A DNA stretch of 64,000 bases from Porticoccaceae bacterium (GCA_026005035.1 BPKH01000001.1:186001-250000), one strand, 5' to 3'. Shown: positions 18,878-28,900, counted from the first letter of the stretch. Program-made: numbers and translations. The notes: generated by a model from the letters alone, not told the origin.

Positions 18878-21630
18878 GGCGTCGGTCCCGGCTGCGGGGA
18901 GCGGGCGGCCGCGCGCCCAAGTCGCAGCCGCGCCAGCTTTTCCAGCTCCAGAACCAAAAGAAAACCTACGCCCGCCCCCACCACGGCAAGCCCCAACCCC
19001 AAAGGCACCGGGGCGGTGCCGAAAACCGCCTGGAAGGGCGGCAGGTAGGTGAAGCCGAGCTGGGCGGCGGTGACGGTGAGCACCGCGATCCACACCGGCC
19101 GGGTGCCCAGGGTGAGCCGCCACCCGAGCGAGGAGCCGCGCAGCCTGCGGATGTGGAAGAGATAGAAGATCTCGAGCACCACCAGCGCATCCACCGCGAG
19201 CGTCCGGGCGACGGCTTCCCCGTGGCCGAGCCGGAGCGCCGCAGAGTAGCCGGCGAAGACCACCCCGAAGATGAGCGCCGAGACGAGCGCCACCTGCCAC
19301 AGGAGCGCCCCGCCGAGGAGCGGTTCGTCGGGGCGGCGCGGGGGCCGGCGCATCAGGTCGGGTTCCGCCGGCTCGAAGGCGAGCGCGATCCCCAGGGTGA
19401 CCGCGGTGACCATGTTGACCCAGAGGATCTGCACCGGGCTGACCGGCAGGGGCAGGGCGAACAGGAGCGCAGCCGCTACGGTGGCCGCCTCGCCGCCGTT
19501 GGTGGGCAGGGTCCAGGCGATCACCTTGCGCAGGTTGTCGTAGATCCGCCGCCCCTCGCGCACGGCGGCGGCGATGGTGGCGAAGTTATCGTCGGCGAGC
19601 ACCAGCGCCGCCGCCTCGCGGGCCGCCTCCGAGCCCTTGCCGCCCATGGCGATGCCCACGTCGGCGCGCTTGAGGGCGGGGGCGTCGTTGACCCCGTCGC
19701 CGGTCATGGCCACCACCCGACCCCGGGCTTGCAGTGCCTCCACCAGGCGCAGTTTGTGCTCGGGCGCGACCCGGGCGTAGACGTCGCACACCTCCACCAG
19801 CCGCGCTAGGGCGGCGTTGTCCAGGGCGTCCAGCTCCTGCCCGGTGGCCACCCGATCGGGGCGGGCAAGCCCCACCTGGCGGGCGATGGCAGCGGCGGTG
19901 AGGGGATGGTCGCCGGTGATCATCTTCACCGCGATGCCGGCGGCGCGGCACTCGGCCACCGCGGCCACCGCCTCGGGCCGGGGCGGATCCATCAGGCCCA
20001 AGAGCCCCACCAGGACGAGCCCCCCTTCCACCGCCCCGCGCTCCAGGACCACACACCCCGGCAGTGCCTCGCCCTCGGCCAGCGCCAGCACCCGCTGTCC
20101 GGCGGCGGCGAGCCGTTCCACCTCGGCCCGCCAGCGCTCGCCGTCGAGGGGGGCCTCTCGGCCGTCGGCGGCGAGCTGCCGGTCGCAGAGCTCGAGGATG
20201 CGCTCCGGCGCTCCCTTGACGAAGATCCGGGCATGGCCCTGGTGGTCGTGGCAGAGGACCGCCATGTACCGGTGGGCGCTGTCGAAGGGAATCGCGTCCA
20301 GCCGGCGCCAGGCGGCGCGTAGCTCCAGGGGGTCGCAACCCACCCGGCCGGCGAAGGCGAGCAGTGCCCCCTCCATGGGGTCGCCGTGGACCTGGAAGAC
20401 GCCTTCCCGCTCGGCAAGCTCGGCGTCGTTGCACAGGGCCGCCACGCGGGCGGAGCGCACCACCGCCGCCGGCGCGGCGACGAGTTCGCCCTCCTCCGTC
20501 AGGTTGCCCACCGGCGCGTAGCCCTCCCCTTCCACCACGAAGGCGCGCCCGCCGGCGCTCACCGCCACCACGGCCATCTCGTTGCGGGTGAGGGTGCCGG
20601 TCTTGTCGCTGCAGATCACCGAAACCGCGCCCAACGTCTCGATGGCCGGCAGCGCGCGGATGATGGCCGAGCGGCGCGCCATGGCCTCCGCCCCCACGGC
20701 CAGGGTGATGGTGAGCACCGCGGGCAGCCCCTCGGGAATGGCCGCCACCGCCATGCCCACCACCGCCATGAAGAGCTCGGCGGGCTCCCCCAGGGCGCGT
20801 AGCCAGCCCGATAGGTAGAGGGCGAGACTGGCCGAGAGGATCAGGGCGGTGAGGCGCCGCGCGAAGGCGTCCATCTGGCGCAACAGGGGGGTGGTGGGCG
20901 CGGCCACGGTGGCCACCAGCCCCGAGATGCGGCCGAGCTCGGTGGCCGCCCCGGTGGCCACCACGATTCCAGAGGCGCGGCCGGTGGTGACCAGCGTGCC
21001 CGAATAGGCCATGGAGCGCCGCTCGGCGAGGGGGGTGTCCGGCGCCACTGGCGCCGGCGACTTTTCCACGGGCAGGGACTCGCCGGTGAGCGCCGCCTCG
21101 TCCACCGCCAGGGCGTGTACTTCCACCAGGCGCAGGTCGGCAGGCACCCGGTCGCCCGCCTCGAGCAAGACCCAGTCCCCCGGCACCAGCGCTTCGGCGG
21201 CAATGAGGGCGCGGCGGCCGCCCCGCACCACCGCGGCGCGCGGTGCAAGCAACGCGCGGATGGCCGCCATGGCCCGCTCCGCCTTGCCCTCCTGGTAGGT
21301 GCCGATCGCCGCGTTGATCACCACCACGGCGAGAATCACGGCGCTGTCCACGAAGTGGCCGATGGCCAGGGTGATGGCCGCCGCCGCCAGGAGGACGTAG
21401 ATGAGGAGGTTGTCGAACTGGCGCAGGAAGCGACGCAGCGGATGGGGGCGCGGCGGTTCCGGCAGGCGGTTGGGCCCGAACCGCCCCAGGCGCGCCGCCG
21501 CTTCCTGGGGGGAGAGCCCCGCGGGCCCCGTGCCGAGCGCGGCGGCCACCGCCGCTGCTTCGAGGGCGTGCCACGCCGGCGCCGGCGCGCTCGCTCCGTC
21601 GCCCGCCGCGTTCGATCCTTCAGTCCTCAT
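18874..21630 (-). CDS. P2-type cation-transporting ATPase (PMR1/PacL/CtpF-like)
   Basis: ATP-driven cation pump, 918 aa, with cation-ATPase N domain, actuator, P and N domains and about ten helices. Actuator TGES is in AALTGESLPVEK, phosphorylation Asp342 in CSDKTGTLT, KGAPERIL in the N domain, and TGDGVNDAPAL in the P domain. Helix 4 keeps IPEGLPAV and helix 5 TNGGEA. In helix 6 the usual NxxTD is NMVTA, so the site-II Asp is Ala743, as in some bacterial CtpF-like pumps; strict Ca2+ specificity should not be assumed. The ATG at 21630 overlaps the 3' end of fadJ by 11 bp. Confidence 0.88.
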   Translation of the reverse strand: MRTEGSNAAGDGASAPAPAWHALEAAAVAAALGTGPAGLSPQEAAARLGRFGPNRLPEPPRPHPLRRFLRQFDNLLIYVLLAAAAITLAIGHFVDSAVILAVVVINAAIGTYQEGKAERAMAAIRALLAPRAAVVRGGRRALIAAEALVPGDWVLLEAGDRVPADLRLVEVHALAVDEAALTGESLPVEKSPAPVAPDTPLAERRSMAYSGTLVTTGRASGIVVATGAATELGRISGLVATVAAPTTPLLRQMDAFARRLTALILSASLALYLSGWLRALGEPAELFMAVVGMAVAAIPEGLPAVLTITLAVGAEAMARRSAIIRALPAIETLGAVSVICSDKTGTLTRNEMAVVAVSAGGRAFVVEGEGYAPVGNLTEEGELVAAPAAVVRSARVAALCNDAELAEREGVFQVHGDPMEGALLAFAGRVGCDPLELRAAWRRLDAIPFDSAHRYMAVLCHDHQGHARIFVKGAPERILELCDRQLAADGREAPLDGERWRAEVERLAAAGQRVLALAEGEALPGCVVLERGAVEGGLVLVGLLGLMDPPRPEAVAAVAECRAAGIAVKMITGDHPLTAAAIARQVGLARPDRVATGQELDALDNAALARLVEVCDVYARVAPEHKLRLVEALQARGRVVAMTGDGVNDAPALKRADVGIAMGGKGSEAAREAAALVLADDNFATIAAAVREGRRIYDNLRKVIAWTLPTNGGEAATVAAALLFALPLPVSPVQILWVNMVTAVTLGIALAFEPAEPDLMRRPPRRPDEPLLGGALLWQVALVSALIFGVVFAGYSAALRLGHGEAVARTLAVDALVVLEIFYLFHIRRLRGSSLGWRLTLGTRPVWIAVLTVTAAQLGFTYLPPFQAVFGTAPVPLGLGLAVVGAGVGFLLVLELEKLARLRLGRAAARSPQPGPTP

Positions 21631-23707
21631 GCAAGGCGATCCACCCCGGATCCGGTGCAAAGCGCGGGCCGTGGGCGCGGGCGAGGGCCTCGAGGGCGGC
21701 CACCACCTCGGCCACGCCGCGGCTGCGCGCGTAGTGGAGCGGTCCACCCCGGAAGGGCGCAAAGCCGGTGCCGAAGATCACCGCGCCGTCGAGGGTCGCC
21801 TCGTCGGCCACCACCCCTTCGCGGAGGCAGGCCACCGCGGCGTTGAGCAGCGGCAAGAGCAACCGGTCGGCGGTGCCGGGCGGCGGATCGGGGGCGCGCG
21901 CCTTTTCCGGCCGCTCGCCGCGCCAGCGGTAGAGGCCGCGCCCCGCCTTGCGCCCGGTCTCGCCCCGCTCCACTTTGCGCCTGAGCCACTCGGGAACGGG
22001 CGGCACCGCGTCGCCGAAGGCGGCGTGGAGCCGATCGGCGACCGCCAGGCAGACGTCGAGCCCCACCCGGTCGGCGAGCTCCACCGGCCCCACGGGCATG
22101 CCGAAGTCCAACGCCGCGCGGTCCACCGAAGCCGCCGGCAACCCTTCTTCCAAGAGGAGCATGGCCTCGAGCAGATAGGGCGTGAGCACCCGGTTGACCA
22201 GAAACCCCGGGGAGCTCTTCACCGCCACCGGCAGGCGGCCGATGGCCGCCACCAAGGCCAGCGCGCGGGCGCGGGCGCTCTCCGCCACGCCGTCGTGGCA
22301 GACCACCTCCACGAGCTCCATCCGCGCCACCGGGTTGAAGAAGTGCAGGCCGAGAAAGCAGCCCGGATCGGGGAGCGCGTCCCGCAACGCCTCCAAGGGG
22401 ATGCTCGAGGTGTTGGTGGCGACGAGTGCCCCGGGCGCGAGCCGGGGCGCGAGCTCGGCGTAGAGCGCGCGCTTGAGCTCGGCATCTTCCGGCACCGCCT
22501 CGATCACCAGGTCGGCACGGCCGACGCCCGCGCCCTCGAAATCGGGGATGAGGCGATCGAGCACCGCCCGCGCCGCCCGGGGCTCCAGCCGGCGGCGGTG
22601 GCAGAGCGCGGCGGCGCGGGGCACCGCGGCGGCCAGCCGCTCGGGGTCCCGGTCGGCGATGCTCACCGAAAAGCCTTGGAGCGCGAGCCAGGCGGCGATG
22701 TCCGCCCCCATGGTGCCCGCCCCCACCACGTGGACGTGGGCGATGTCGTGGGCCGCGGCCTTCGCCGGCCGGGCGAGGCCCTCGCGCAGGGCGAACACCC
22801 GCAACAGGTTGCGCGCCGTGGGCGTGCCGAGCAGTTCCAGGAAGGATTGGATCTCGGCGCCGCGCAGGGCGCGTTCGTCGCCTCCGTGGCGGCGCCACAG
22901 CTCGATCAGCGCGAAGGGCGCCGGATAGTGGTCGGGGCGCACCCGCCGCGCGGTGGCGGCGGTGAGCCTACGGGCGGCCAGGGTGCGGGCGATCTCCCGG
23001 GAAAAGAGCTCCGCGCTGCGCGGCCGGCGGCGGCGCGGCAGGCGACCCGCGGCGGCGGCAGCCACCGCGGCCGCCACGTGCCGCTCGGCCAGCACCGCGT
23101 CCACCAGACCGCGGGCGCGGGCGGCGGGCGCCGCCAGGGGCCGACCCCGGAGCATCAGCTCGAGGGCGGTGAGGGGCGCCATCACCCGCAAGGCGCGGAA
23201 GGTGCCCCCCAAACCGGGATGGAGGCCGAGCAGCACCTCCGGAAAGCCGAAACTCGCCCCCTCCACGGCGAGCCGCCAGTTGCACGCCAGGGCGAGCTCC
23301 AGGCCGCCTCCCAGGCAGGGCCCGTGGACCACCGCGATGGTGGGGATGGAAAAGGCGTCGAGGCGATCGAGGACGGCGTGACCCCGCTCCACCAGTTCGC
23401 GGGCCAAGAGGGGGTCGTCCAGGCGGGAGAGGAGCCCGATGTCGGCACCGGCACAAAAGCCGCTCTCCTTGGCGGAGCGCAGCACCACCGCCCGCGGCGG
23501 CCGGCGCTCCAGGTGGGCGAGGACCTCGTCCAGCTCGCCGAGGACCGCCTCGTCGAGGGTGTTGACCGCCGCCCCCTCGCAATCGAGGAGCAGCCAGGCG
23601 AGATTGTCGCCGTCCCGGCCGAGCCGCCAGTGGCGCCAGTCCCCCCGCTCCGGCGCCGGTCCCAATTCCATCCAGCGGGGCGCCAAGTGGGCGCGCAGGG
23701 CATCCAT
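21620..23707 (-). CDS. fadJ: Bifunctional enoyl-CoA hydratase / 3-hydroxyacyl-CoA dehydrogenase (FadJ/FadB-like)
   Basis: Alpha subunit of the fatty-acid beta-oxidation multienzyme. 695 aa. The N-terminal crotonase domain has FCAGADIGLL and GPCLGGGLELALAC forming the oxyanion hole and FPEVLLGLHPGLGGT with the catalytic Glu. The 3HCDH domain starts at VVGAGTMGADIAAWLAL (GxGxMG), with NTSSIP, GLHFFNPVARMELVEVV (catalytic His) and SPGFLVNR. Length fits FadJ (714) better than FadB (729). It directly follows the thiolase gene, the usual fadI-fadJ order. Confidence 0.88.
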   Translation of the reverse strand: MDALRAHLAPRWMELGPAPERGDWRHWRLGRDGDNLAWLLLDCEGAAVNTLDEAVLGELDEVLAHLERRPPRAVVLRSAKESGFCAGADIGLLSRLDDPLLARELVERGHAVLDRLDAFSIPTIAVVHGPCLGGGLELALACNWRLAVEGASFGFPEVLLGLHPGLGGTFRALRVMAPLTALELMLRGRPLAAPAARARGLVDAVLAERHVAAAVAAAAAGRLPRRRRPRSAELFSREIARTLAARRLTAATARRVRPDHYPAPFALIELWRRHGGDERALRGAEIQSFLELLGTPTARNLLRVFALREGLARPAKAAAHDIAHVHVVGAGTMGADIAAWLALQGFSVSIADRDPERLAAAVPRAAALCHRRRLEPRAARAVLDRLIPDFEGAGVGRADLVIEAVPEDAELKRALYAELAPRLAPGALVATNTSSIPLEALRDALPDPGCFLGLHFFNPVARMELVEVVCHDGVAESARARALALVAAIGRLPVAVKSSPGFLVNRVLTPYLLEAMLLLEEGLPAASVDRAALDFGMPVGPVELADRVGLDVCLAVADRLHAAFGDAVPPVPEWLRRKVERGETGRKAGRGLYRWRGERPEKARAPDPPPGTADRLLLPLLNAAVACLREGVVADEATLDGAVIFGTGFAPFRGGPLHYARSRGVAEVVAALEALARAHGPRFAPDPGWIALHED

Positions 23708-25028
23708 CTAGACCGCCTCCAGCAGCAGTGCGCCGCCCTGGCCGCCGCCCACGCACAGACGCGGCGATGCCCCGGCGCGCTCCGCGCTCGCGCAGCGCCC
23801 GGGCCAGGTGGAGGACGATCCTCGCCCCGCTCGCCGCCACCGGGTGGCCGAGGCTGATGGCGCCGCCGTCGACGTTGAGGGCCTCGCGGGGGATTTCTCC
23901 GAGCGCCCCGGGCAGGCCGAGCACCTCGTGACAGAACGCCTCCGAGGCGAAGGCGGCGAGGCAGGCGAGCACCTGGACGGCGAATGCCTCGTTGATCTCC
24001 CACAGGTCGACGGCGGCCACCCCATCCGCCCCCAGCCGTGCGAGGAGCGGCGCACTGGCGAGCACGGGCCCGAGGCCCATCAGGGAGGGATCGAGGGCCG
24101 CCCACTGACTGTCCACCACGCGCGCCAGCGGCTCGAGCCGGTATTGGGCGACGGCCTCCTCGGAGGCGAGCAGCAGGAGGCAGGCGCCGTCGCTCACCTG
24201 GGAGCTGTTGCCCGCCGTCACCTGCCCCCAGGGCGGCTCGAAGACGGGCGGCAGGGCGGCGAGGCGCGCCTCATCGGTGTCCGGCCGCACCCCGTCGTCG
24301 GCCTCGAACAGTCGGCCGTCGGGGGCCACCGCCGGCGCCACCTCGCCGGCCAGGCGCCCCTCTCGCTGGGCGCGGGCTAATCGGCGGTGGCTCTCCGCGG
24401 CGTAGGCGTCCGCCGCCGCCCGCGGAATGCGAAACAGATGGCCCAGGAGCTCCGCGGTCTGGCCCATGGAGAGCCCCACCAGGGGATCGGTGAGCCCTTC
24501 CCGCAGGGCGATCACCGGCCGCAGGAAGCGGGGCCGGAAGGCGGCCAGTGCGGCGAGGCGGGCAGCGAGGCCGCGGGCGGCGGCGAGGCGGCCGAACCAA
24601 GCGGTGGCCGCCGCGGAAAACTGCAGGGGCGCGCGGCTCAACGCCTCGGCGCCGCCGGCGAGGATCAGGTGCGCTTGGCCGGCGCGAATCGCCTGGACCG
24701 CGAGGTCCACCGCCAAGAGTCCCGAGCCGCAGTTGATCTGCACCGTGTGGGCGGGCAAGGAGTCGGGCAGGCCCAGGCGCAAAGCCGCCACGCGGGCCGG
24801 GTTGGCCTCTCCGGCGAGGACGTTGACGCAGCCGAGGATCAGCCGGTCCAGGGCGTCGCGGGGCAGCGGCTGGCGGAGCAGCAAAGCCCGGCCGCACTGC
24901 ACCGCCAGGTCCACGGGGCTGAAGGGGCCGGGTGCGGCACGGGCCTTGAGGAACGGGGTGCGCGCCCCGTCCACCAGGTAGACGGGCCGGTCGCCGTCCG
25001 CGGTGCGCTGAGTTCGTCCTTTGGCCAC
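23708..25028 (-). pseudogene. fadI: Acetyl-CoA acyltransferase (FadI-like thiolase), apparent +1 frameshift near the C-terminus
   Basis: Beta-ketothiolase partner of the downstream fadJ. The GTG at 25028 has GGGGAG 5 bp upstream. The nucleophile Cys is in VQINCGSGLLAVD; EINEAFA and DGGAISLGHPVAASGAR are intact. After GARRGIA the frame fails; the final LCVGGGQGGALLLEAV, with the second catalytic Cys, is in the next frame and stops at 23708. One surplus base around 23757-23768 explains it; corrected length 439 aa (FadI 436). Unless corrected, the product would run on in the wrong frame and lack the catalytic C-terminus. Confidence 0.85.
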
Positions 25029-25106
25029 GCGAGCTCCCCGGGTCGGGTTTCGATGATGGCAGGGGCGGGCCGCCTTGTCGAGTCGAGGTGCCGATTCAGG
25101 GTGCTT

Positions 25107-25209
25107 CCCGGATTCCCGGATTTCGCTTCGCTCCATGCGGGCTACGCGCCCACGCGACAGGGACAACCCGTAGCCCGGATGCGGGCGCCCCAGGTGCCGG
25201 AATCCGGGG
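25107..25209. repeat. Composite palindromic intergenic repeat, copy 2
   Basis: Between the thiolase start and the DUF1330 stop. The left arm on the minus strand contains GCATGGAGCGAAGCGAAATC; the right arm reads CCGGATGCGGGCGC and then GCCGGAATCCGGGG. The two arms match copy 1 (919-1026) but in opposite order, so the element is inverted relative to it. No ORF is inside. Confidence 0.65.
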
Positions 25210-25218
25210 CAAGAGGAT

Positions 25219-25519
25219 CTATGCGCCCGGCAGTCCCTCGACGATGAACACGTCGTAGTCGGCGGCCCGCTGGCGGAAGGGCACGGCCGCCTGGTAGTCC
25301 TCCCCGTGATACCAGGCGAGCGCCGCCTCGCGGCTCGGGAACTCGAGCAACACCAGCCCCTCGGGTGCCTCTCCCTCGAGGGCGTCGACGAGCGCCGTAG
25401 ACCGCCAGGGGCCGCGGCCGCACCGGGCCGCGGAGCTCGCGGGTGCGGCGCTGGTACTCGGCGAGGGCCTCGGGGTCGCGCACGGGGCTTTTGCGGATGG
25501 CGAGCAGGTAGGCGGGCAT
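25219..25519 (-). pseudogene. DUF1330 family protein, apparent +1 frameshift
   Basis: Small ferredoxin-like alpha/beta-barrel protein family of unknown function. The ATG at 25519 (GAGGAG upstream) starts MPAYLLAIRKSPVRDPEAL. After LAVYGA the frame slips; LVDALEGEAPEGLVLLEFPS, then REAALAWYHGEDYQAA and the C-terminus DYDVFIVEGLPGA continue in the next frame. LVLLEFPS and AWY-DY are DUF1330 hallmarks. One surplus base at about 25391-25399 accounts for it; corrected length 99 aa. It follows the LLM oxidoreductase by 14 bp, so likely cotranscribed. Confidence 0.75.
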
Positions 25520-25533
25520 GGCGAGGCTGCTCC

Positions 25534-26477
25534 TCAGGGGCTCGGGGCGGTGGCGTAGCGCTCCACCCAGGGTTGGATCCGGTCGAGGTGCGCCAGGGTG
25601 GCGTCGCGGCCGTGGCGCTCGAAGGTGGGAGGGCCGAAGACGAATCCGGCGATGGGCAGCTCGGCGTAGGTTTCCAGCATCGCCTCGGTCGACCCCCTGG
25701 ATGTTGAACAGCACCACCGGCACCGCCGCCGGGTCGCGCCCCGCTTCGGCCAGCCGGTCCCGAAATTCTGCCACCCGCTCGGCGACCGTCGCCCCCTGGG
25801 CGGTCAGGGCGGTGTCCACCGGCGCCCAGATGTCCGCCAGGCGCGCGGCGATCTCCGTGCCGGTGCGGCCGGCCAGCCCCAGAGCGATGGGCACGCGGCC
25901 CGCCGCCGGCTTGGGAAACACCCAGGAGGGGGAAAAGCGGTCGAAGGTCCCCTCGAAGTCGGGAGACCTTCCGCCCCCAGGGGGTGTCGGCGAAGGGGCC
26001 GCGATAGGCGCGGTCTTCCTCGTCGCTCCAGGCGGCCCGCAGGGCGGCGACGCGCTCCGCCAGGGCGGAGTAACGGCGGCGGAAGGGAATGCGGGGATCG
26101 TGGTTGGCGAGCTCTTCGGCGTTCCAGCCCGCGCCCAGGCCCAACACGAAGCGCCCCTCCGCGAGGACGTCCAGCGTCGCCGCCGTGCAGGCCAGGTCCA
26201 GCAGCTGGTGCTCGAGGGCAAGCGCCATCCCGGTGCCGAGGCGCAGCCGACTACTCGCTCCGGCCGCCAGCGCCGCCGACACGAAGGGGTTCATCATGTG
26301 CGCGTAGCCGTCGGGAATGGTGCGGCAGGGATCGGGAAACTGGTCGAGGCTGTCCACCGGCAGATGGCTGTGCTCGGGGAACCAGAGGGAATCAAAGCCC
26401 CGGGCCTCGAGCTCGCGGGCGAGCTCGTCGGGGCGGATGCCGCAGGCGGTGTTGAGCGAGAGGTAGCCGAAGCGCAC
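25534..26477 (-). pseudogene. LLM-class (luciferase-like) F420/flavin-dependent oxidoreductase, two apparent +1 frameshifts
   Basis: TIM-barrel oxidoreductase resembling the TIGR03619 (Rv2161c-like) group: FGYLSLNTACGIRPDELA, FDSLWFPEHSHLP, LRLGTGMALALEHQLLDLAC, RFVLGLGAGWNAEEL. The frame slips once at about 25957-25968 (after TPWGRKV, continuing DFEGTFDRFSPSWVFPKPAA) and again at about 25681-25693 (after FNIQGVD, continuing EAMLETYAELPIAGFVFGPP). Removing one base at each site gives 313 aa. The GTG at 26477 follows a G6 tract. Cofactor (F420 or FMN) is not decided by the sequence. Confidence 0.75.
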
Positions 26478-26541
26478 GAAAATCCCCCCGTGACCCGGCC
26501 GGATCATAACCGCCCGGGTCGCCGGGAGGAAGTCGCCTTTC

Positions 26542-28836
26542 TCAGCGAGCACCGAAGGTGTAGACCACCTCGGCACCGAAGGTGCGCGGCGGGCGGGTGG
26601 CGGCGTAGGACCACAGCCCGGCCACGTCGTAGCCGTGCATGTAGCCGTCCTCGTCGGTGAGGTTGCGGCCGAACAGACTCACCCGGATGTCGTCCACCTC
26701 GAAATTGATCGAAGCGTCGAACAGGTGTTGGTCTTTGTTGTGCAGTTCCGGCGAGTTCTGGACGTTGACGTAGTGGTCGCCCAGGTAATGGTAGGAGCCC
26801 CGCACCCAGGCGAGCCCCCGGCCGACGGTCCACTCGTAGGTGAGGTCGAGGCTGCCCGTCCAGTCGGGCGCCCGGCGGAACTCCAAGCCCGAGAGATCCA
26901 CCACGCTGCCGTCGAGGCCGATGTAGGAAAACTCGTCATACTTCGAGTCCAAGTAGCCCAGGTTGGCGCGCAGACTCAGATTGTCGGTGAGGGAGGCCTG
27001 TAGATCGACTTCCACCCCCGACAGCTCGGCGCTGGCGGCGTTGGTGACCACCGTCTTCTGGCCCGTCTCGTTGGTGTCGGGCAGTTGCAGCTCTTCCTGC
27101 TTGTCGTCGTACTCCATGTAGAAGACGTTGGCGTTGAGGCGCACCCGGCCCTCCCAGAGCTCCGACTTAAAGCCGATCTCGTAGTCGTCCACCGTCTCCG
27201 GGTCGTACGGTTCCCGGGCCTCAACCAGTTGCCCCACCCGCCCGTTGAAGCCGCCCGAACGGTAGCCGCGGGCGTAGGTGACGTAGCCCATGAACGCGTC
27301 CGTGAACTGGTAGCGCAGGCCCACCCGAGGCGTGAACTCGTCCCAGTCCTCCTTGGGATGGCTGGTGTACGGCGGCGTGATGGTGTTGACGGCGCCGAAC
27401 TGCCGCGATTCCTTCTCGTCTTCGGTGTAGCGCCCACCGGCGGTAAGGGTCAAGCGGTCGGTGAGCTCGTAGTCCGCCTCGAAGAAAATCGCCCTCGATT
27501 CGGTGTCTTGCTCGCTCACCTGGAGAATGTCGAGGATGGTGTCGGGAACCGCAAAGCCGATGTAACTCTGCAGCTGGATGGCGTACTCCGACTCCCAGTA
27601 GTACAGGCCGCTGACGAAGCTCAGCCGACCGCCAGCGTCGTAGGTGAAGCGCAGCTCGTGACTCTGTTGCTCGTACTGGGCCGGGCGGTCGGTGTGGTAG
27701 AGGAAGTCCGGCGTACCGTCCCAGTCGGAAAGAATGGTCTCGTCGGATTCCCAGTAGCCGTAGATATAGTCCATGCGCCAGGCGTCGGAAATGTCCCAAC
27801 GCCCCTCGACGATGTGCATCTCCGTATCGAAGGTGGCGTCCCCGGGAAAGCGCACCGCCGCCGACAACGGCGAGGCGACGATGGGATTGTCCACCGTGGG
27901 CTTTGGACCCCCCGGCCGCAGGTAAATCTGGGCCATCTTGAACCGGTCGCCCGTGATCGGCTTGTCCAAGGAAGGCGAACAGTAGCCATAGGCATAGCAG
28001 AACAGATGGCGCTGCTGACCGGTGTTGAGAAGCGGCGGCGTGTCCTGGTTGGTGTCTTCCTTCTGCCAGGTATATTCGAGCTCCAGCCCCTCGCGGACCG
28101 TCCACAGCAGGTTCACGCCCCAACTATCGTAGTCGTTGGCGCCCACCCCCTCTTCACCGGTGGACACGTTGTCGTAGTAGCCTTCTTGCTGATCGCGGCC
28201 GGCGTAAAAGAGTTTGGCCGCGAGGTTATCGGTCACCCCGAAGTTGAGAATGGCATCCACGTAGTGGGTGTCGTAGTTTTCCACCCCGACGCGGATCTTG
28301 CCGCCAAATTCGCCGGTGGGCTGGGTACGGCGCACATTGATGAGCCCGCCGATGGTGTTGCGCCCGAAGAGGGTGCCCTGGGGCCCGCGCAACACCTCCA
28401 CGCTCTCCAGGTCGATGCTGCGCAACAGGGAGCCCGCATTGGCGCCGATGAACACGCCATCCAACACCACCCCCACCGCCGGGTCAAAGTTCTTTTCCAC
28501 GTCGGCGACGCCGATGCCGCGGATGAAGATGGCCGCCACTCCCCCGGGTCCCTGGGCCGTGTCGTCCACCACCAGGTTCGGAGACATCGCGGCCAGATCC
28601 TTGATGTCGCGGGCGAAGGTGCGCTCGATTTCGGTGCGGGAGAGGGCGCTCACCGCAAAGCCCACGTCCTGGAGACTCTCTTCCCGCTTCCGGGCGGTCA
28701 CCACGATCTCTTCGAGGGCTTGCGCGCCGTGCGCCCAAGGGGCCTGCAGGGCCGGCGCCAAAATCGAAACGGCCATTGCCAGCCGCCCGCGCCGCCAGGC
28801 GGCGGACGGGTCACTCTGATACGTGCGAATGGTCAT
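26542..28836 (-). CDS. TonB-dependent outer-membrane receptor 1
   Basis: Gated outer-membrane beta-barrel powered by TonB. 764 aa. Signal peptide about residues 1-38 (cleavage near AHGAQA), TonB box EEIVVTARKREESL, plug domain with IFIRGIGVAD and VEVLRGPQGTLFGRNTIGG, then a 22-strand-type barrel. The C-terminus FGAEVVYTFGAR ends in Arg after the aromatic instead of the usual terminal aromatic. AGGGGTGACGAC precedes the ATG. It has its own promoter with a CTTGCT-N7-AGCAAG operator at 28912-28930. The ligand is unknown; a catabolic context favours an organic substrate over a siderophore. Confidence 0.93.
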   Translation of the reverse strand: MTIRTYQSDPSAAWRRGRLAMAVSILAPALQAPWAHGAQALEEIVVTARKREESLQDVGFAVSALSRTEIERTFARDIKDLAAMSPNLVVDDTAQGPGGVAAIFIRGIGVADVEKNFDPAVGVVLDGVFIGANAGSLLRSIDLESVEVLRGPQGTLFGRNTIGGLINVRRTQPTGEFGGKIRVGVENYDTHYVDAILNFGVTDNLAAKLFYAGRDQQEGYYDNVSTGEEGVGANDYDSWGVNLLWTVREGLELEYTWQKEDTNQDTPPLLNTGQQRHLFCYAYGYCSPSLDKPITGDRFKMAQIYLRPGGPKPTVDNPIVASPLSAAVRFPGDATFDTEMHIVEGRWDISDAWRMDYIYGYWESDETILSDWDGTPDFLYHTDRPAQYEQQSHELRFTYDAGGRLSFVSGLYYWESEYAIQLQSYIGFAVPDTILDILQVSEQDTESRAIFFEADYELTDRLTLTAGGRYTEDEKESRQFGAVNTITPPYTSHPKEDWDEFTPRVGLRYQFTDAFMGYVTYARGYRSGGFNGRVGQLVEAREPYDPETVDDYEIGFKSELWEGRVRLNANVFYMEYDDKQEELQLPDTNETGQKTVVTNAASAELSGVEVDLQASLTDNLSLRANLGYLDSKYDEFSYIGLDGSVVDLSGLEFRRAPDWTGSLDLTYEWTVGRGLAWVRGSYHYLGDHYVNVQNSPELHNKDQHLFDASINFEVDDIRVSLFGRNLTDEDGYMHGYDVAGLWSYAATRPPRTFGAEVVYTFGAR

Positions 28837-28900
28837 GTCGTCACCCCTGTCTTAGTCGGTTATCAAATAGCGACGAAGAGGGTGCCCTCCGTCACCGCAA

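Noticed and set aside
21401-23857. 818-codon open frame on the plus strand opposite fadJ
   Set aside because: Low-complexity Arg/Gly/His translation, no start signal; fadJ on the other strand is a clear conserved protein.
22968-26576. A single 1202-codon minus-strand frame that could look like a fused LLM-thiolase-hydratase protein
   Set aside because: It joins the LLM start, out-of-frame noise, the thiolase and then noise over fadJ; each gene has its own start and ribosome-binding site, and the fusion comes from the frameshifts.
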